Assembly (NCBI GenBank): GCA_039026375.1
Contig: JBCCML010000001.1
Location: 1-64,000, forward strand
From: Thermohalobaculum sp039026375
GTDB taxonomy: Bacteria; Pseudomonadota; Alphaproteobacteria; Rhodobacterales; Rhodobacteraceae
Reading direction: 5' to 3'
Length of the DNA stretch: 64,000 nt
A model generated the notes under the pieces. That model did not search any database. It had not been told where the DNA came from and saw only the letters and a list, made by a program, of their open reading frames with translations. A program made the position numbers and the translations under genes. This document shows positions 34,914 to 43,052 of this stretch, piece after piece (the first letter of the stretch is position 1; every line of letters begins with the position of its first letter).

Positions 34914-36572
34914 ATGCGGAAAGTATTTCTCAGCTCCACCGCCAAGGATCTGGCGCCCTACCGCGCAGCGGTGGTCGAAGCTCTGCGCAAGATCGACCGC
35001 GTCGATGTCCAGTGGATGGTCGACTGGGTCAGCCAGGATGCCAGCTCGCTGCAACTCTGCGAGGATCGGGTGCGCGGCGCGGACCTGTTCGTGGGCCTGA
35101 TCGGGCACTGCTTCGGCACGGCGCCGCCCGAGGTCCCTCAGCGCAGTTACACCATGCTGGAATGGGACTGGGCCTGTGACGCGGGGCTGCCGCGGTTGAT
35201 GCACCTGGCGCCGTCCAGCTTCTCCATGCCGCATGACGTGATGGCAGCGGAAACGCCCGAGGGGCAGGCCCTGCAAAGGGCTTTTCGCGAACAGGACCTG
35301 GCCGGCACCCATGCGGGCCAGCCCGACGCGTGGCAGAACCCTGACCGGCTCGCCACCCATGTGGTGATCGCGGTTAGCCAGAAACTGGCGGAGATGGAGG
35401 CCGACACCCAGCCCGGCTTTTCCAAGGCGGGGCTGGAGGCGGACCTCTACCGCCGTCTGCTGGAGTTGACCGAGGAGCGCGAGCGCACGGCAGAGGACCG
35501 CGCGACGCTCGACCAGGAAAAGGCCGCAGTCGAGGCGAAGCTCGCCGATCTGGACCAGTCCTACGCCCAGGCGCAGGAGACGATTGCCGGGCTCGAGGCC
35601 GACCTCGCCCGCTATGGCAACACGCTGGATCCCGCGATCCGCGACGCCGCCGAGCAAGCCATCGACGCAGGCGACTTCGATGCCGCCGAGCGTGCCTATG
35701 CCCAGATCACCGACCACGGCGAGATGGAGATCAAGCGCACCGCCGCCGCCTACTTTCAGCGTGGCAAAATCGCCGAGGAACAGATCCGCTGGCAGGATGC
35801 CCGCCGTCACTATGACCGCACGGTGGAACTGGATCCAAATACCGACAACATGAATGCAGCTGCACAGACCGCCGCCGGGCTGGGCGATTTCGGCAGCGCC
35901 GAAGCGATAGCGCGCACAGGGTTGAACAAAGCAAAGGACGAGGAAGCTCTAGAGGACGTCGGACTCTGGCTGGCCAGTTGTGGAGCATACATTGGTCGCC
36001 AGGGACGGTTCGAAGAAGCAGAGATGTTCCTCCGAGATGCATTGGAGCCTACTGAACGCGCCTATGGTAAAGATCATCTGAATTACGCCGCCCTCTTGGC
36101 GAACCTGGGTGGCCTCTTGAACGCTCAAGGAAACAAAGAAGCTGCCGAGCACTTAATCCGCGATGCGATAGAGATAATTGAAGCAAGCGCTGGAGATCGG
36201 CATCCCTTCTATGCAAAGGGCCTTCAAAACCTTGCCTCCTTATTGGTTGACTTGGCGAGGCACCAAGAGGCCGTGGAGATAGTCCAAGGCTCCATTGATT
36301 CAACTAGAGATACGTTGGGCGAACGCCATCCAGTTTATGCTGCACAGCTCCACACTCTCTCTGTGGCACTCATTAGCATGGGAAGGCATGTTGATGCGCT
36401 GCTTCCCATGCGTCAGCAATTTCAGATCCTGGTCCATGCACTCGGCAGGGACCACCCCGATACGGTCATTGGTGCGAGAGGCTACGCGAAGCTCCTACGA
36501 GAACACTTCCCCGACGACCCGGCACTGGCCGAACTGCAGGACACCTTCGGCAAGGACATCGGTTTGGACTAG
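34914..36572 (+). CDS. DUF4062 - coiled coil - TPR protein, mosaic composition
   Basis: This 552-residue protein begins MRKVFLSSTAKDLAPYRAAV, the typical opening of DUF4062, a TIR-like or nucleotide-binding-like domain often fused to NTPase or repeat modules. DUF4062 covers residues ~2-90 (LFVGLIGHCFG, TMLEWDWA). A coiled coil follows at ~176-235 (ELTEERERTAEDRATLDQEK), then TPR-type helical repeats (~245-540) of the 42-residue kinesin-light-chain kind. From about 35880 onward the codon use is visibly more AT-rich than in the first two thirds, suggesting that the TPR tail was acquired or exchanged. DUF4062 proteins occur in signalling and putative defence contexts; no NTPase or nuclease partner is seen here. 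The start is set by the conserved DUF4062 N-terminus. Confidence 0.75.
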   Translation: MRKVFLSSTAKDLAPYRAAVVEALRKIDRVDVQWMVDWVSQDASSLQLCEDRVRGADLFVGLIGHCFGTAPPEVPQRSYTMLEWDWACDAGLPRLMHLAPSSFSMPHDVMAAETPEGQALQRAFREQDLAGTHAGQPDAWQNPDRLATHVVIAVSQKLAEMEADTQPGFSKAGLEADLYRRLLELTEERERTAEDRATLDQEKAAVEAKLADLDQSYAQAQETIAGLEADLARYGNTLDPAIRDAAEQAIDAGDFDAAERAYAQITDHGEMEIKRTAAAYFQRGKIAEEQIRWQDARRHYDRTVELDPNTDNMNAAAQTAAGLGDFGSAEAIARTGLNKAKDEEALEDVGLWLASCGAYIGRQGRFEEAEMFLRDALEPTERAYGKDHLNYAALLANLGGLLNAQGNKEAAEHLIRDAIEIIEASAGDRHPFYAKGLQNLASLLVDLARHQEAVEIVQGSIDSTRDTLGERHPVYAAQLHTLSVALISMGRHVDALLPMRQQFQILVHALGRDHPDTVIGARGYAKLLREHFPDDPALAELQDTFGKDIGLD

Positions 36573-36634
36573 TTGGCAAACGAAGTGTCAATCAAAACTG
36601 ACGCCCGTTAACCCGTCGACTTCCTGCGACACGG

Positions 36635-36676
36635 TTGGCATACGTTTGTCATACACAAATCATACGCCGATCATAC
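36635..36676 (+). promoter_or_regulatory. Four direct repeats with exact 11-bp spacing (PhoB/OmpR-type operator candidate)
   Basis: Heptamers TTGGCAT (36635), TTGTCAT (36646), AAATCAT (36657) and CGATCAT (36668) each start 11 bases apart, and each is followed by AC. The shared core CATAC recurs at 36639, 36650, 36661 and 36672. Seven-base repeats separated by four bases are the geometry of PhoB-type Pho boxes (CTGTCAT half-sites), and TTGTCAT differs from that by one base. They end 44 bp before the proline-racemase-family gene. Confidence 0.55.
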
Positions 36677-36719
36677 ACGCGAAATCCCAGCGTAAGGGCG
36701 ACACGTCAGGGGGCCTCAC

Positions 36720-37757
36720 ATGCGCTCGACCCGTCACATTCAGATCGTCGGCTGCCATGCCGAGGGCGAGGTCGGCGACGTCGTCATAGGTGGCGTGGCC
36801 CCACCGCCGGGCGACACCGTCTGGGACCAATCGCGCTGCATCGCACAGGATGATCGCCTGCGACGGTTCCTGCTAAGCGAGCCCCGCGGCGGCGTCTTCC
36901 GTCACCTCAACCTATTGATTCCATGCAAGAATCCCCAGGCCGACGCCGCCTGGATCATCATGGAGCCCGCCGACACCCCGCCCATGTCCGGCTCCAATTC
37001 GATGTGCGTGACCACGGTGCTGCTGGAGACCGGGATCCTGCCCATGACCGAGCCCGAGACGGTGCTGACGCTCGAGGCGCCGGGCGGCCTGATCCAGGCC
37101 CGCGCCACCTGCCGCGACGGCCGCGTCGAACGGGTCCAGATCCTGAACCACCCCTCCTTCGTCGATCGCCTGGACGTCCCACTCGAGGTCCCCGGCCTCG
37201 GCACATTCTCCGTCGACATCGCCTATGGTGGAGACAGCTTTGTCATTGTAAACGCTGAAGATTTCGGTTTCGAGGTGCGCCCCGACGAGGCCCGCAATCT
37301 GGTCGAAACGGGGATGAAAATCACCGCTGCCGCCAACGCGCAGCTGGGCTTTCAGCACCCCGAAAACGCCGATTGGAACCACATCTCGTTCTGCCAATTC
37401 GCGATGCCTGTCCAAATGGTCGACGGCGCTCTGACCGGCCGCAACACCGTTGCGATCCGCCCCGGAAAGCTGGACCGGTCACCCTGCGGCACGGGCTGTT
37501 CCGCCCGCATGGCCGTGCTCGCAGCTAGGGGATTGCTGAAACCCGGCCAACCCTTTGTGGGGAAATCGATTCTAGGCTCGACCTTCCACTGCCAGATAGC
37601 CAAGGAGACCCGCATCGGCGATCGCACCGCCATCATACCCTCGATCAGCGGCCGCGCGTGGATCACCGGCACCCGCACCGAGATGCTGGACCCCGACGAC
37701 CCCTGGCCCGAGGGCTACAGGCTGGCGGACACGTGGCCCGTGTTGGGCGGGCCTTGA
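36720..37757 (+). CDS. Proline racemase family enzyme (Ser/Cys type; hydroxyproline metabolism)
   Basis: This 345-residue cytoplasmic enzyme belongs to the cofactor-independent proline racemase/hydroxyproline epimerase/trans-3-hydroxyproline dehydratase family. The first active-site position, normally Cys in MCGHGT, reads M-S-G-S-N here (residue ~95), so it is Ser. The second is intact in SPCGTGCSARM (residue ~255). Family features also include IVGCHAEGEVGDVV at the N-terminus and GSTFHCQI near the end. A Ser/Cys pair argues against proline racemase and for a hydroxyproline dehydratase or epimerase. AGGGGG precedes the ATG. Four phased direct repeats upstream suggest control by a response regulator. 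Confidence 0.82.
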   Translation: MRSTRHIQIVGCHAEGEVGDVVIGGVAPPPGDTVWDQSRCIAQDDRLRRFLLSEPRGGVFRHLNLLIPCKNPQADAAWIIMEPADTPPMSGSNSMCVTTVLLETGILPMTEPETVLTLEAPGGLIQARATCRDGRVERVQILNHPSFVDRLDVPLEVPGLGTFSVDIAYGGDSFVIVNAEDFGFEVRPDEARNLVETGMKITAAANAQLGFQHPENADWNHISFCQFAMPVQMVDGALTGRNTVAIRPGKLDRSPCGTGCSARMAVLAARGLLKPGQPFVGKSILGSTFHCQIAKETRIGDRTAIIPSISGRAWITGTRTEMLDPDDPWPEGYRLADTWPVLGGP

Positions 37758-37896
37758 CGGCGCCAGCACGCCCGTCAATTCTGCCGTCAACAAAAGCTTA
37801 CACGCGTCCACCAAGACTGCGCCGCGCGCGTTTCTAACGAACCGTTAAGGCGGATCGGCACAAGCTGGTGGGAGCGTATGCCGACAGGAGGTGCGA

Positions 37897-38082
37897 ATGC
37901 ACGATTCTAGAACTTTGAAACCAACCGTCCTTGCCGACTCAGCCGGTCATCAGATGACCGAAATCTTGGCCCCCACCGCGGATCAACGCCTGTTCGACCT
38001 CGCGAAAGCACCAAGAGGCACGCACACGGAGGCTGCGCACGAGCGATCAACTCAGCTGCCAGCCTATGTCATGCATCCCTAG
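37897..38082 (+). CDS. Small hypothetical ORF with strong ribosome-binding site
   Basis: An ATG at 37897 has AGGAGGT four bases upstream, a near-perfect Shine-Dalgarno. The 61-residue product starts MHDSRTLKPTVLADSAGHQM and is mixed polar with several His residues and no membrane segment. No family is recognised. Coding character is uncertain, but the ribosome site is far better than chance. Confidence 0.4.
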   Translation: MHDSRTLKPTVLADSAGHQMTEILAPTADQRLFDLAKAPRGTHTEAAHERSTQLPAYVMHP

Positions 38083-38187
38083 CAGCGCCGATCAGACACC
38101 GCGCAGTAAGACCCAACACTTGGATATGGACCTGAGTTCAGAAGGGCGGCGCCTTCGATCATCGTCACGATTTACCAGCGGTGCCCG

Positions 38188-39081
38188 ATGTCCGATCAGC
38201 CAGGCAACAACCCACCCCATACTCTTGTTAAAGATCGGGACCTGACGATCCTACCGATCGTCGCGGTGATCGGCATCTCCGTTCTCCTGGGCTTCGGGGT
38301 CTATCTACACCTCTCGGGACTGCTGGCATTTCCCGATGCCCCGGGTACCACCGCCGAGCGGGACTACCCGAACGATGCGCTGCTTTCCCGCGAGCGACGC
38401 ACGGCAATGGCGCTGTTGATGTGGACGTTCCTGATCGGGTTCTCGTTCGTTGTCGGATTGGCACTTTGCGCGATGGGCGGCCTCTTCATCCTGCGCCAGG
38501 TGTCGGCGAAGACGTCGCCGTAAGCCTCGGGCGAAGGACGACTCGGCGCCAAAGGGGGGGTCAGCTTCGCGTCATATTCGCCAGGCGTTGTCTTCATGGT
38601 GGGGGGCGGGACCGTCATTGCCATAACCCAGGCCCTTGCATTGAACGTGAAGCCGCTTGAAGTGGTGCCGCCTGTTGGTCAGAGCTTTTGCCGAGACGAT
38701 GCGGGCAATCTGTTTTCCTGCGTCGCGGTGGGGAGGCCGAGTGAAAGGGCATCCGAAGAACACCCGGGCGAGATCATCACGGTGGACTCCGGCTTGCAGA
38801 TGGAGATCTATCAAACAGCTGCCTCGGAGCAGGCGCAACCGATTGGGCCGGCAGGTGAGACCCCGATGAAAGGGCTACAGCTTGCAATGACCCTTGAGGA
38901 ACTAGCCGCCTTGAAGGTCCGGCTCACAGAAGAGCCCAGCGGCAGGGGTAAGCTTGACGGCGTGGGAGTTGGCTCAATGTCGGTCCTGGTTGATGGCATC
39001 CCCCGGTGGATCGATGTCTCCTTGCTGGATCCAACGAAGCCAGCGTTTGGACTGGTGGAGGCCACCATTTCCGATGACTGA
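38188..39081 (+). pseudogene. Membrane-anchored protein gene interrupted by an in-frame TAA
   Basis: The first part (38188-38523) encodes 111 residues with two membrane helices and stops at TAA (38521-38523). The same frame continues without another stop to 39081. It gives a Gly-rich linker, a third helix (SYSPGVVFMVGGGTVIAITQ) and a soluble domain ending EATISDD. No Shine-Dalgarno precedes the only internal ATG (38596), which falls inside the third helix. A single change of GAA or CAA to TAA would explain the break. The intact ancestor would have about 297 residues. Readthrough or a two-gene arrangement cannot be excluded. The family is not recognised. Confidence 0.62.
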
Positions 39082-39180
39082 AGCGCCTAAAGACTGATGT
39101 GTGGCGCGCCCTAACGGGCCTTTCCATCAGTTTGCGTCCTACAAAGTGAGTTTGCGGCAGCCGCCGTTTGCACGACCCAG

Positions 39181-39237
39181 CCCACCCCCACCACCGCCCT
39201 GGATCGCGCAGCGGTCCAGGGCGGTGGTGGGGGTGGG
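39181..39237. terminator. Perfect 23-bp GC-rich inverted repeat between convergent genes
   Basis: Left arm at 39181-39203 and right arm at 39215-39237 are exact inverse complements of 23 bases around an 11-base loop. They lie between the broken membrane-protein gene (+) and mfd (-). The right arm is a string of G-tracts (GGGCGGTGGTGGGGG) that continues as GGGGGCGGG, so it may also form a G-quadruplex. No T-run is present on either side. It is probably a bidirectional transcript end. Confidence 0.6.
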
Positions 39238-39309
39238 GGCGGGCCGGGTTGGTTCCCGAGGACTGCGCGGCGCAGCCGTTCTGGTCCGAGCGGCCAAAGT
39301 CGCCGGTAG

Positions 39310-42300
39310 TTAGGCCGCCTTCTTGGCGTCCTTAACGATCCTGGCCAGGTCCCGCGCAATCGCGAACGCCCCGCGGATCCTCTCGCGGTCCTGGGCCCAG
39401 TCGCGGCGCACCACGAGCTTGTTGTCGCGCACCTTGGCCAGGCCATCCTGTGCCTGAATAAAGCCGACCAACCCAACTGGGTCGGCAAACTTGTCGCCGC
39501 GAAACTGGACAGTCGCCCCCTTAGGCCCGGTATCCATGCGCTCGATGCCTGCACGGCGGCAGAACGCCTTGATCCGCACCACTGCCAGCAGCGTGTCGAC
39601 ATCTCCTGGCACCGGCCCGAAACGGTCGTGCAGTTCTGCCGCAAAACCCTCCAACTCGGTCTTGGTCGTCAGACCAGACAGCCGACGATAAAGCCCCAGC
39701 CGAACATCCAAATCCGGCACATAATCTTCGGGGATCATTACGGGCACGCCCAGGTTCAGGGTTGGTGCCCAGCCCTCATCGGTATCGACATCCGCGCCGA
39801 TCTCACCAGCCCGGATCTTGGCGATCGCCTCCTCCAACATCGACTGGTAAAGCTCGAAGCCAACCTCGCGCACATGGCCAGATTGCTCTTCACCCAGCAG
39901 ATTGCCGGCGCCGCGGATATCCAGATCATGACTGGCAAGCGTGAAACCCGCCCCCAGCGTGTCCAGAGACCCCAGCACCTTCAGTCGCCGCTCCGCTTGG
40001 GGCGTCAGCGGCTTGCGCGGCTCGGTCGTCAGGTAGGCATAGGCCCGCAGTTTCGAACGCCCGACCCGCCCCCGCAGCTGGTAGAGCTGCGCCAGGCCGA
40101 ACATGTCGGCGCGGTTCACCACCAAGGTATTGGCCGTCGGAATATCTAACCCGGATTCCACAATCGTCGTCGACAGCAGTACGTCGTACTTGCCGTCGTA
40201 GAAGGCGTTCATCCGGTCATCCAGCTCGCCCGCAGCCATCTGTCCATGTGCCACCACATAGCTGACCTCGGGCACATGTTCGGCGATCCAGGCCTCGGCA
40301 TCCGGCAGATCGGCGATCCGGGGCACGACGAAAAAGGCCTGACCGCCGCGGTAACGCTCGCGCAGCAACGCCTCGCGGATGGTCACCGTGTCGAAGCTGG
40401 AGATATAGGTGCGCACGGCCAGCCGATCGACCGGCGGCGTGGCGATCACACTAAGCTCGCGTACGCCAGACATTGCCAGCTGCAAGGTGCGCGGGATCGG
40501 CGTCGCCGTCATTGTCAACACGTGCACTTCCGAGCGCAGCTGCTTCAGCCGCTCTTTGTGCTGGACGCCAAAGTGCTGTTCCTCGTCGATGATCAGCAGG
40601 CCCAGATTGCAGAACTTAACCTGCTTCGACAGCACAGCATGGGTGCCCACCAGCACGCCAATCTCGCCCTCGGCCAGTCCGCGGCGCGTCTCAACGGCCT
40701 CCTTTGCGGGCACAAAGCGCGACAGCTGACGCACCCGGATGCCCGTTCCCTGGAACCGATCGGTGAAGGTCTTGGCGTGTTGGCGCGCCAGCAGGGTGGT
40801 CGGCGCCACCACCGCCACTTGAACCCCAGACATTGCGGCCACAAACGCCGCGCGTAACGCCACCTCGGTTTTGCCAAACCCGACATCGCCGCAGATCAGC
40901 CGATCCATCGGCGTGCCGGAGCCCATATCGCCCAGCACATCATCGATGCAGCGCAGCTGATCGTCGGTCTCCTGATAGGGGAAGCGTGCGCAGAACCGGT
41001 CATAGGCGCCGGGCTCCGGTTCCATCCGCTCGCCCTTGCGCAGCGCGCGTTCGGCGGCCACACGGATTAGCCGCTCGGCCATGTCGCGAATGCGGTTCTT
41101 CAGCTTAGCTTTCTTGGCCTGCCAGGCACCCCCGCCCAGGCGGTCCAACTCGCCGAACTCCTGGCCGTACCGGCTCAGCAGTTCGATGTTCTCGACAGGC
41201 AGGTACAGCTTGGCGCCGCCGTGATACTCCAGGTGCAGGCACTCGTGCGGCGCGCCCAGTGCCTCGATGGTCTCCAGCCCCTGATACCGGCCCACGCCGT
41301 GCTCGACGTGGACCACCAGATCGCCCTGTGTCATCGATTGGGTCTCGGTCAGAAAGTTGTCCGCGCGGCGCTGTTTGCGGGCGCGCCGGATCAGCCGGTC
41401 GCCCAGCACATCCTGTTCCGAGATCACCGTGACACCCGGCGCCTGGAAACCGGCCTCCAGCCCCCAGACGGCAAGGTTCACCCCCGGCTGGATATCATCC
41501 CAGGTGCGCGCATGGCGGGCACCTTCGATGCCATGCTCCGCCAACAGACCCGTCAGCCGTTCGCGCGCCCCGTCGGAATAGGAGGCGATCAGCACCGGCC
41601 CGTCAGGCAGCTTGGCGCGGATATGCTCAGCCAGCACCTCGAACAGATTGACGCCGTCCTGCTGGCGCTCCGGCGCAAACGACCGCCCTGGCCGCGCGCC
41701 CGCATCCAAGACGCCCGGGCCGGTGGGTACCCGTTGGCCGATGAAGCGGCGCACCGCCCGACCATCCAGCGCCGCATCCCAGGCGTCGTCGTCCAGGTAC
41801 AGCATCGCGGGCGGCAACGGCTTGTAGGGCGCCTCGGCCGCTGCAGCGGTATCGGCCCGCGCAGCATGGTGTTCGGTGACCAGATCCCAGCGCGCCAAGC
41901 GGGCATCGTCCGTGCGCTCATCCAGAGTGACGGGCGCTCCGGGCAAATAGTCAAAAACCGTGCCCATGCCTTCGTGGAACAGCGGCGTCCAGTGCTCCAT
42001 GCCCTGGTATTTGCGCCCCTCGCTCACGGCGGCGTAAAGCGGGTCGTCCAGCCGCGCGGCGCCGAAAATCTCGCGATAACGCTGGCGGAACCGTTGGATC
42101 GCATCCTGGTCCAGCACCACCTCCGAGGCTGGGGCCAGTTCTACCCGGCTGATCTTCTCGACCGTGCGCTGACTTTCGGGATCGAAGCGGCGCGCGCCCT
42201 CCAACACATCGCCGAAGAAATCCAGGCGCACCGGCAGATCCTGGCCCGGCGGATAGATGTCGATGATGCCGCCGCGCACGGCAAAGTCGCCGTGTTCGAT

Positions 42301-42765
42301 CACGGTCGAGGCGCGGTTGAAGCCCTTGGCCGCGAGCCAGCTGACCAGGCTGTCCAGATCCACGACGCTATCCGTGTCCGCGACAAACGTCGCCTCTGCC
42401 AACAGGGCCGGGGCAGGCACGTACTGCGTGGCGGCGTTCAACGTGGTCAGCACGACCGACGGCCGGTCCCAGCCATGGGCCAGCCCCGCCAGTGTCGCCA
42501 TCCGGGCCGCCGAGATCTCTGGGTTGGGTGAGACCCGGTCATAGGGCAGGCAATCCCAGGCAGGCAGCTGCAAAACGGGCAGGCCGGGCGCGAAATGGGC
42601 AAGCGCGTCCACCATGGCGGTCGCTCGGGCATCGTCGCGCGCCACATGCAGGACAGGGCCCCCGGCTCGGTCGACCAGATCGGCCAGCAGTTTTGCGTCC
42701 CAGCCTTCCGGCGCCCCGCCAATAGTAACGGCGCCCGGGGCGATTTCAGCCACGTGCTTGTTCAT
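39310..42765 (-). CDS. mfd: Transcription-repair coupling factor Mfd
   Basis: This ATP-driven translocase removes RNA polymerase stalled at DNA lesions and recruits UvrA. The 1151-residue protein has the UvrB-homology region at the N-terminus (LPAWDCLPYDRVSPNPEIS, then the ADTDSVVDLDSL stretch), an RNA polymerase-interaction domain containing GDLVVHVEHGVGRYQGLE, and the RecG-like motor with Walker A in CGDVGFGKTEVALRAAF and DEEQHFG. A C-terminal TRCF domain ends VKDAKKAA. The start at 42765 (MNKHVAEIAPGAVTIGGAPE) is chosen because it matches where Mfd similarity begins; upstream in-frame codons have no support. Confidence 0.95.
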   Translation of the reverse strand: MNKHVAEIAPGAVTIGGAPEGWDAKLLADLVDRAGGPVLHVARDDARATAMVDALAHFAPGLPVLQLPAWDCLPYDRVSPNPEISAARMATLAGLAHGWDRPSVVLTTLNAATQYVPAPALLAEATFVADTDSVVDLDSLVSWLAAKGFNRASTVIEHGDFAVRGGIIDIYPPGQDLPVRLDFFGDVLEGARRFDPESQRTVEKISRVELAPASEVVLDQDAIQRFRQRYREIFGAARLDDPLYAAVSEGRKYQGMEHWTPLFHEGMGTVFDYLPGAPVTLDERTDDARLARWDLVTEHHAARADTAAAAEAPYKPLPPAMLYLDDDAWDAALDGRAVRRFIGQRVPTGPGVLDAGARPGRSFAPERQQDGVNLFEVLAEHIRAKLPDGPVLIASYSDGARERLTGLLAEHGIEGARHARTWDDIQPGVNLAVWGLEAGFQAPGVTVISEQDVLGDRLIRRARKQRRADNFLTETQSMTQGDLVVHVEHGVGRYQGLETIEALGAPHECLHLEYHGGAKLYLPVENIELLSRYGQEFGELDRLGGGAWQAKKAKLKNRIRDMAERLIRVAAERALRKGERMEPEPGAYDRFCARFPYQETDDQLRCIDDVLGDMGSGTPMDRLICGDVGFGKTEVALRAAFVAAMSGVQVAVVAPTTLLARQHAKTFTDRFQGTGIRVRQLSRFVPAKEAVETRRGLAEGEIGVLVGTHAVLSKQVKFCNLGLLIIDEEQHFGVQHKERLKQLRSEVHVLTMTATPIPRTLQLAMSGVRELSVIATPPVDRLAVRTYISSFDTVTIREALLRERYRGGQAFFVVPRIADLPDAEAWIAEHVPEVSYVVAHGQMAAGELDDRMNAFYDGKYDVLLSTTIVESGLDIPTANTLVVNRADMFGLAQLYQLRGRVGRSKLRAYAYLTTEPRKPLTPQAERRLKVLGSLDTLGAGFTLASHDLDIRGAGNLLGEEQSGHVREVGFELYQSMLEEAIAKIRAGEIGADVDTDEGWAPTLNLGVPVMIPEDYVPDLDVRLGLYRRLSGLTTKTELEGFAAELHDRFGPVPGDVDTLLAVVRIKAFCRRAGIERMDTGPKGATVQFRGDKFADPVGLVGFIQAQDGLAKVRDNKLVVRRDWAQDRERIRGAFAIARDLARIVKDAKKAA

Positions 42766-43052
42766 GAGCGGCGACCTAGTGGGCCCGGCCCGGTTAGGCA
42801 AGCGAAAGGCGGCCGCCCCGCGTATTTCTGGCGCGAGAATATGCTTCATTCTCCTGGAAAGCGTCGCCGGACGCCAGAATACCCCCGGGCGTCGGATCAA
42901 GACGAGATCAATACCGCTCAAACTTTAAGAAAATGTCACCGTGCGCTGGCGCAACACCGGCCAAACGACACGATTGCAGCCGCGCAAAGCACCGCGGGAC
43001 CGGTGCGCGGGGGTGGGCGGGCGGGCCGTGCGCCGGTCCGGCGGTGCTTCGG

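Noticed and set aside
34914..36572. Complete anti-phage defence system around the DUF4062 protein
   Set aside because: No nuclease, NTPase, protease or methylase partner lies beside it; neighbours are a GST and a proline-racemase-family enzyme. Only the domain type is suggestive.
41221..42531. 436-residue plus-strand open frame inside mfd
   Set aside because: Antisense shadow of a clearly conserved Mfd sequence; no ribosome site or recognisable domain.
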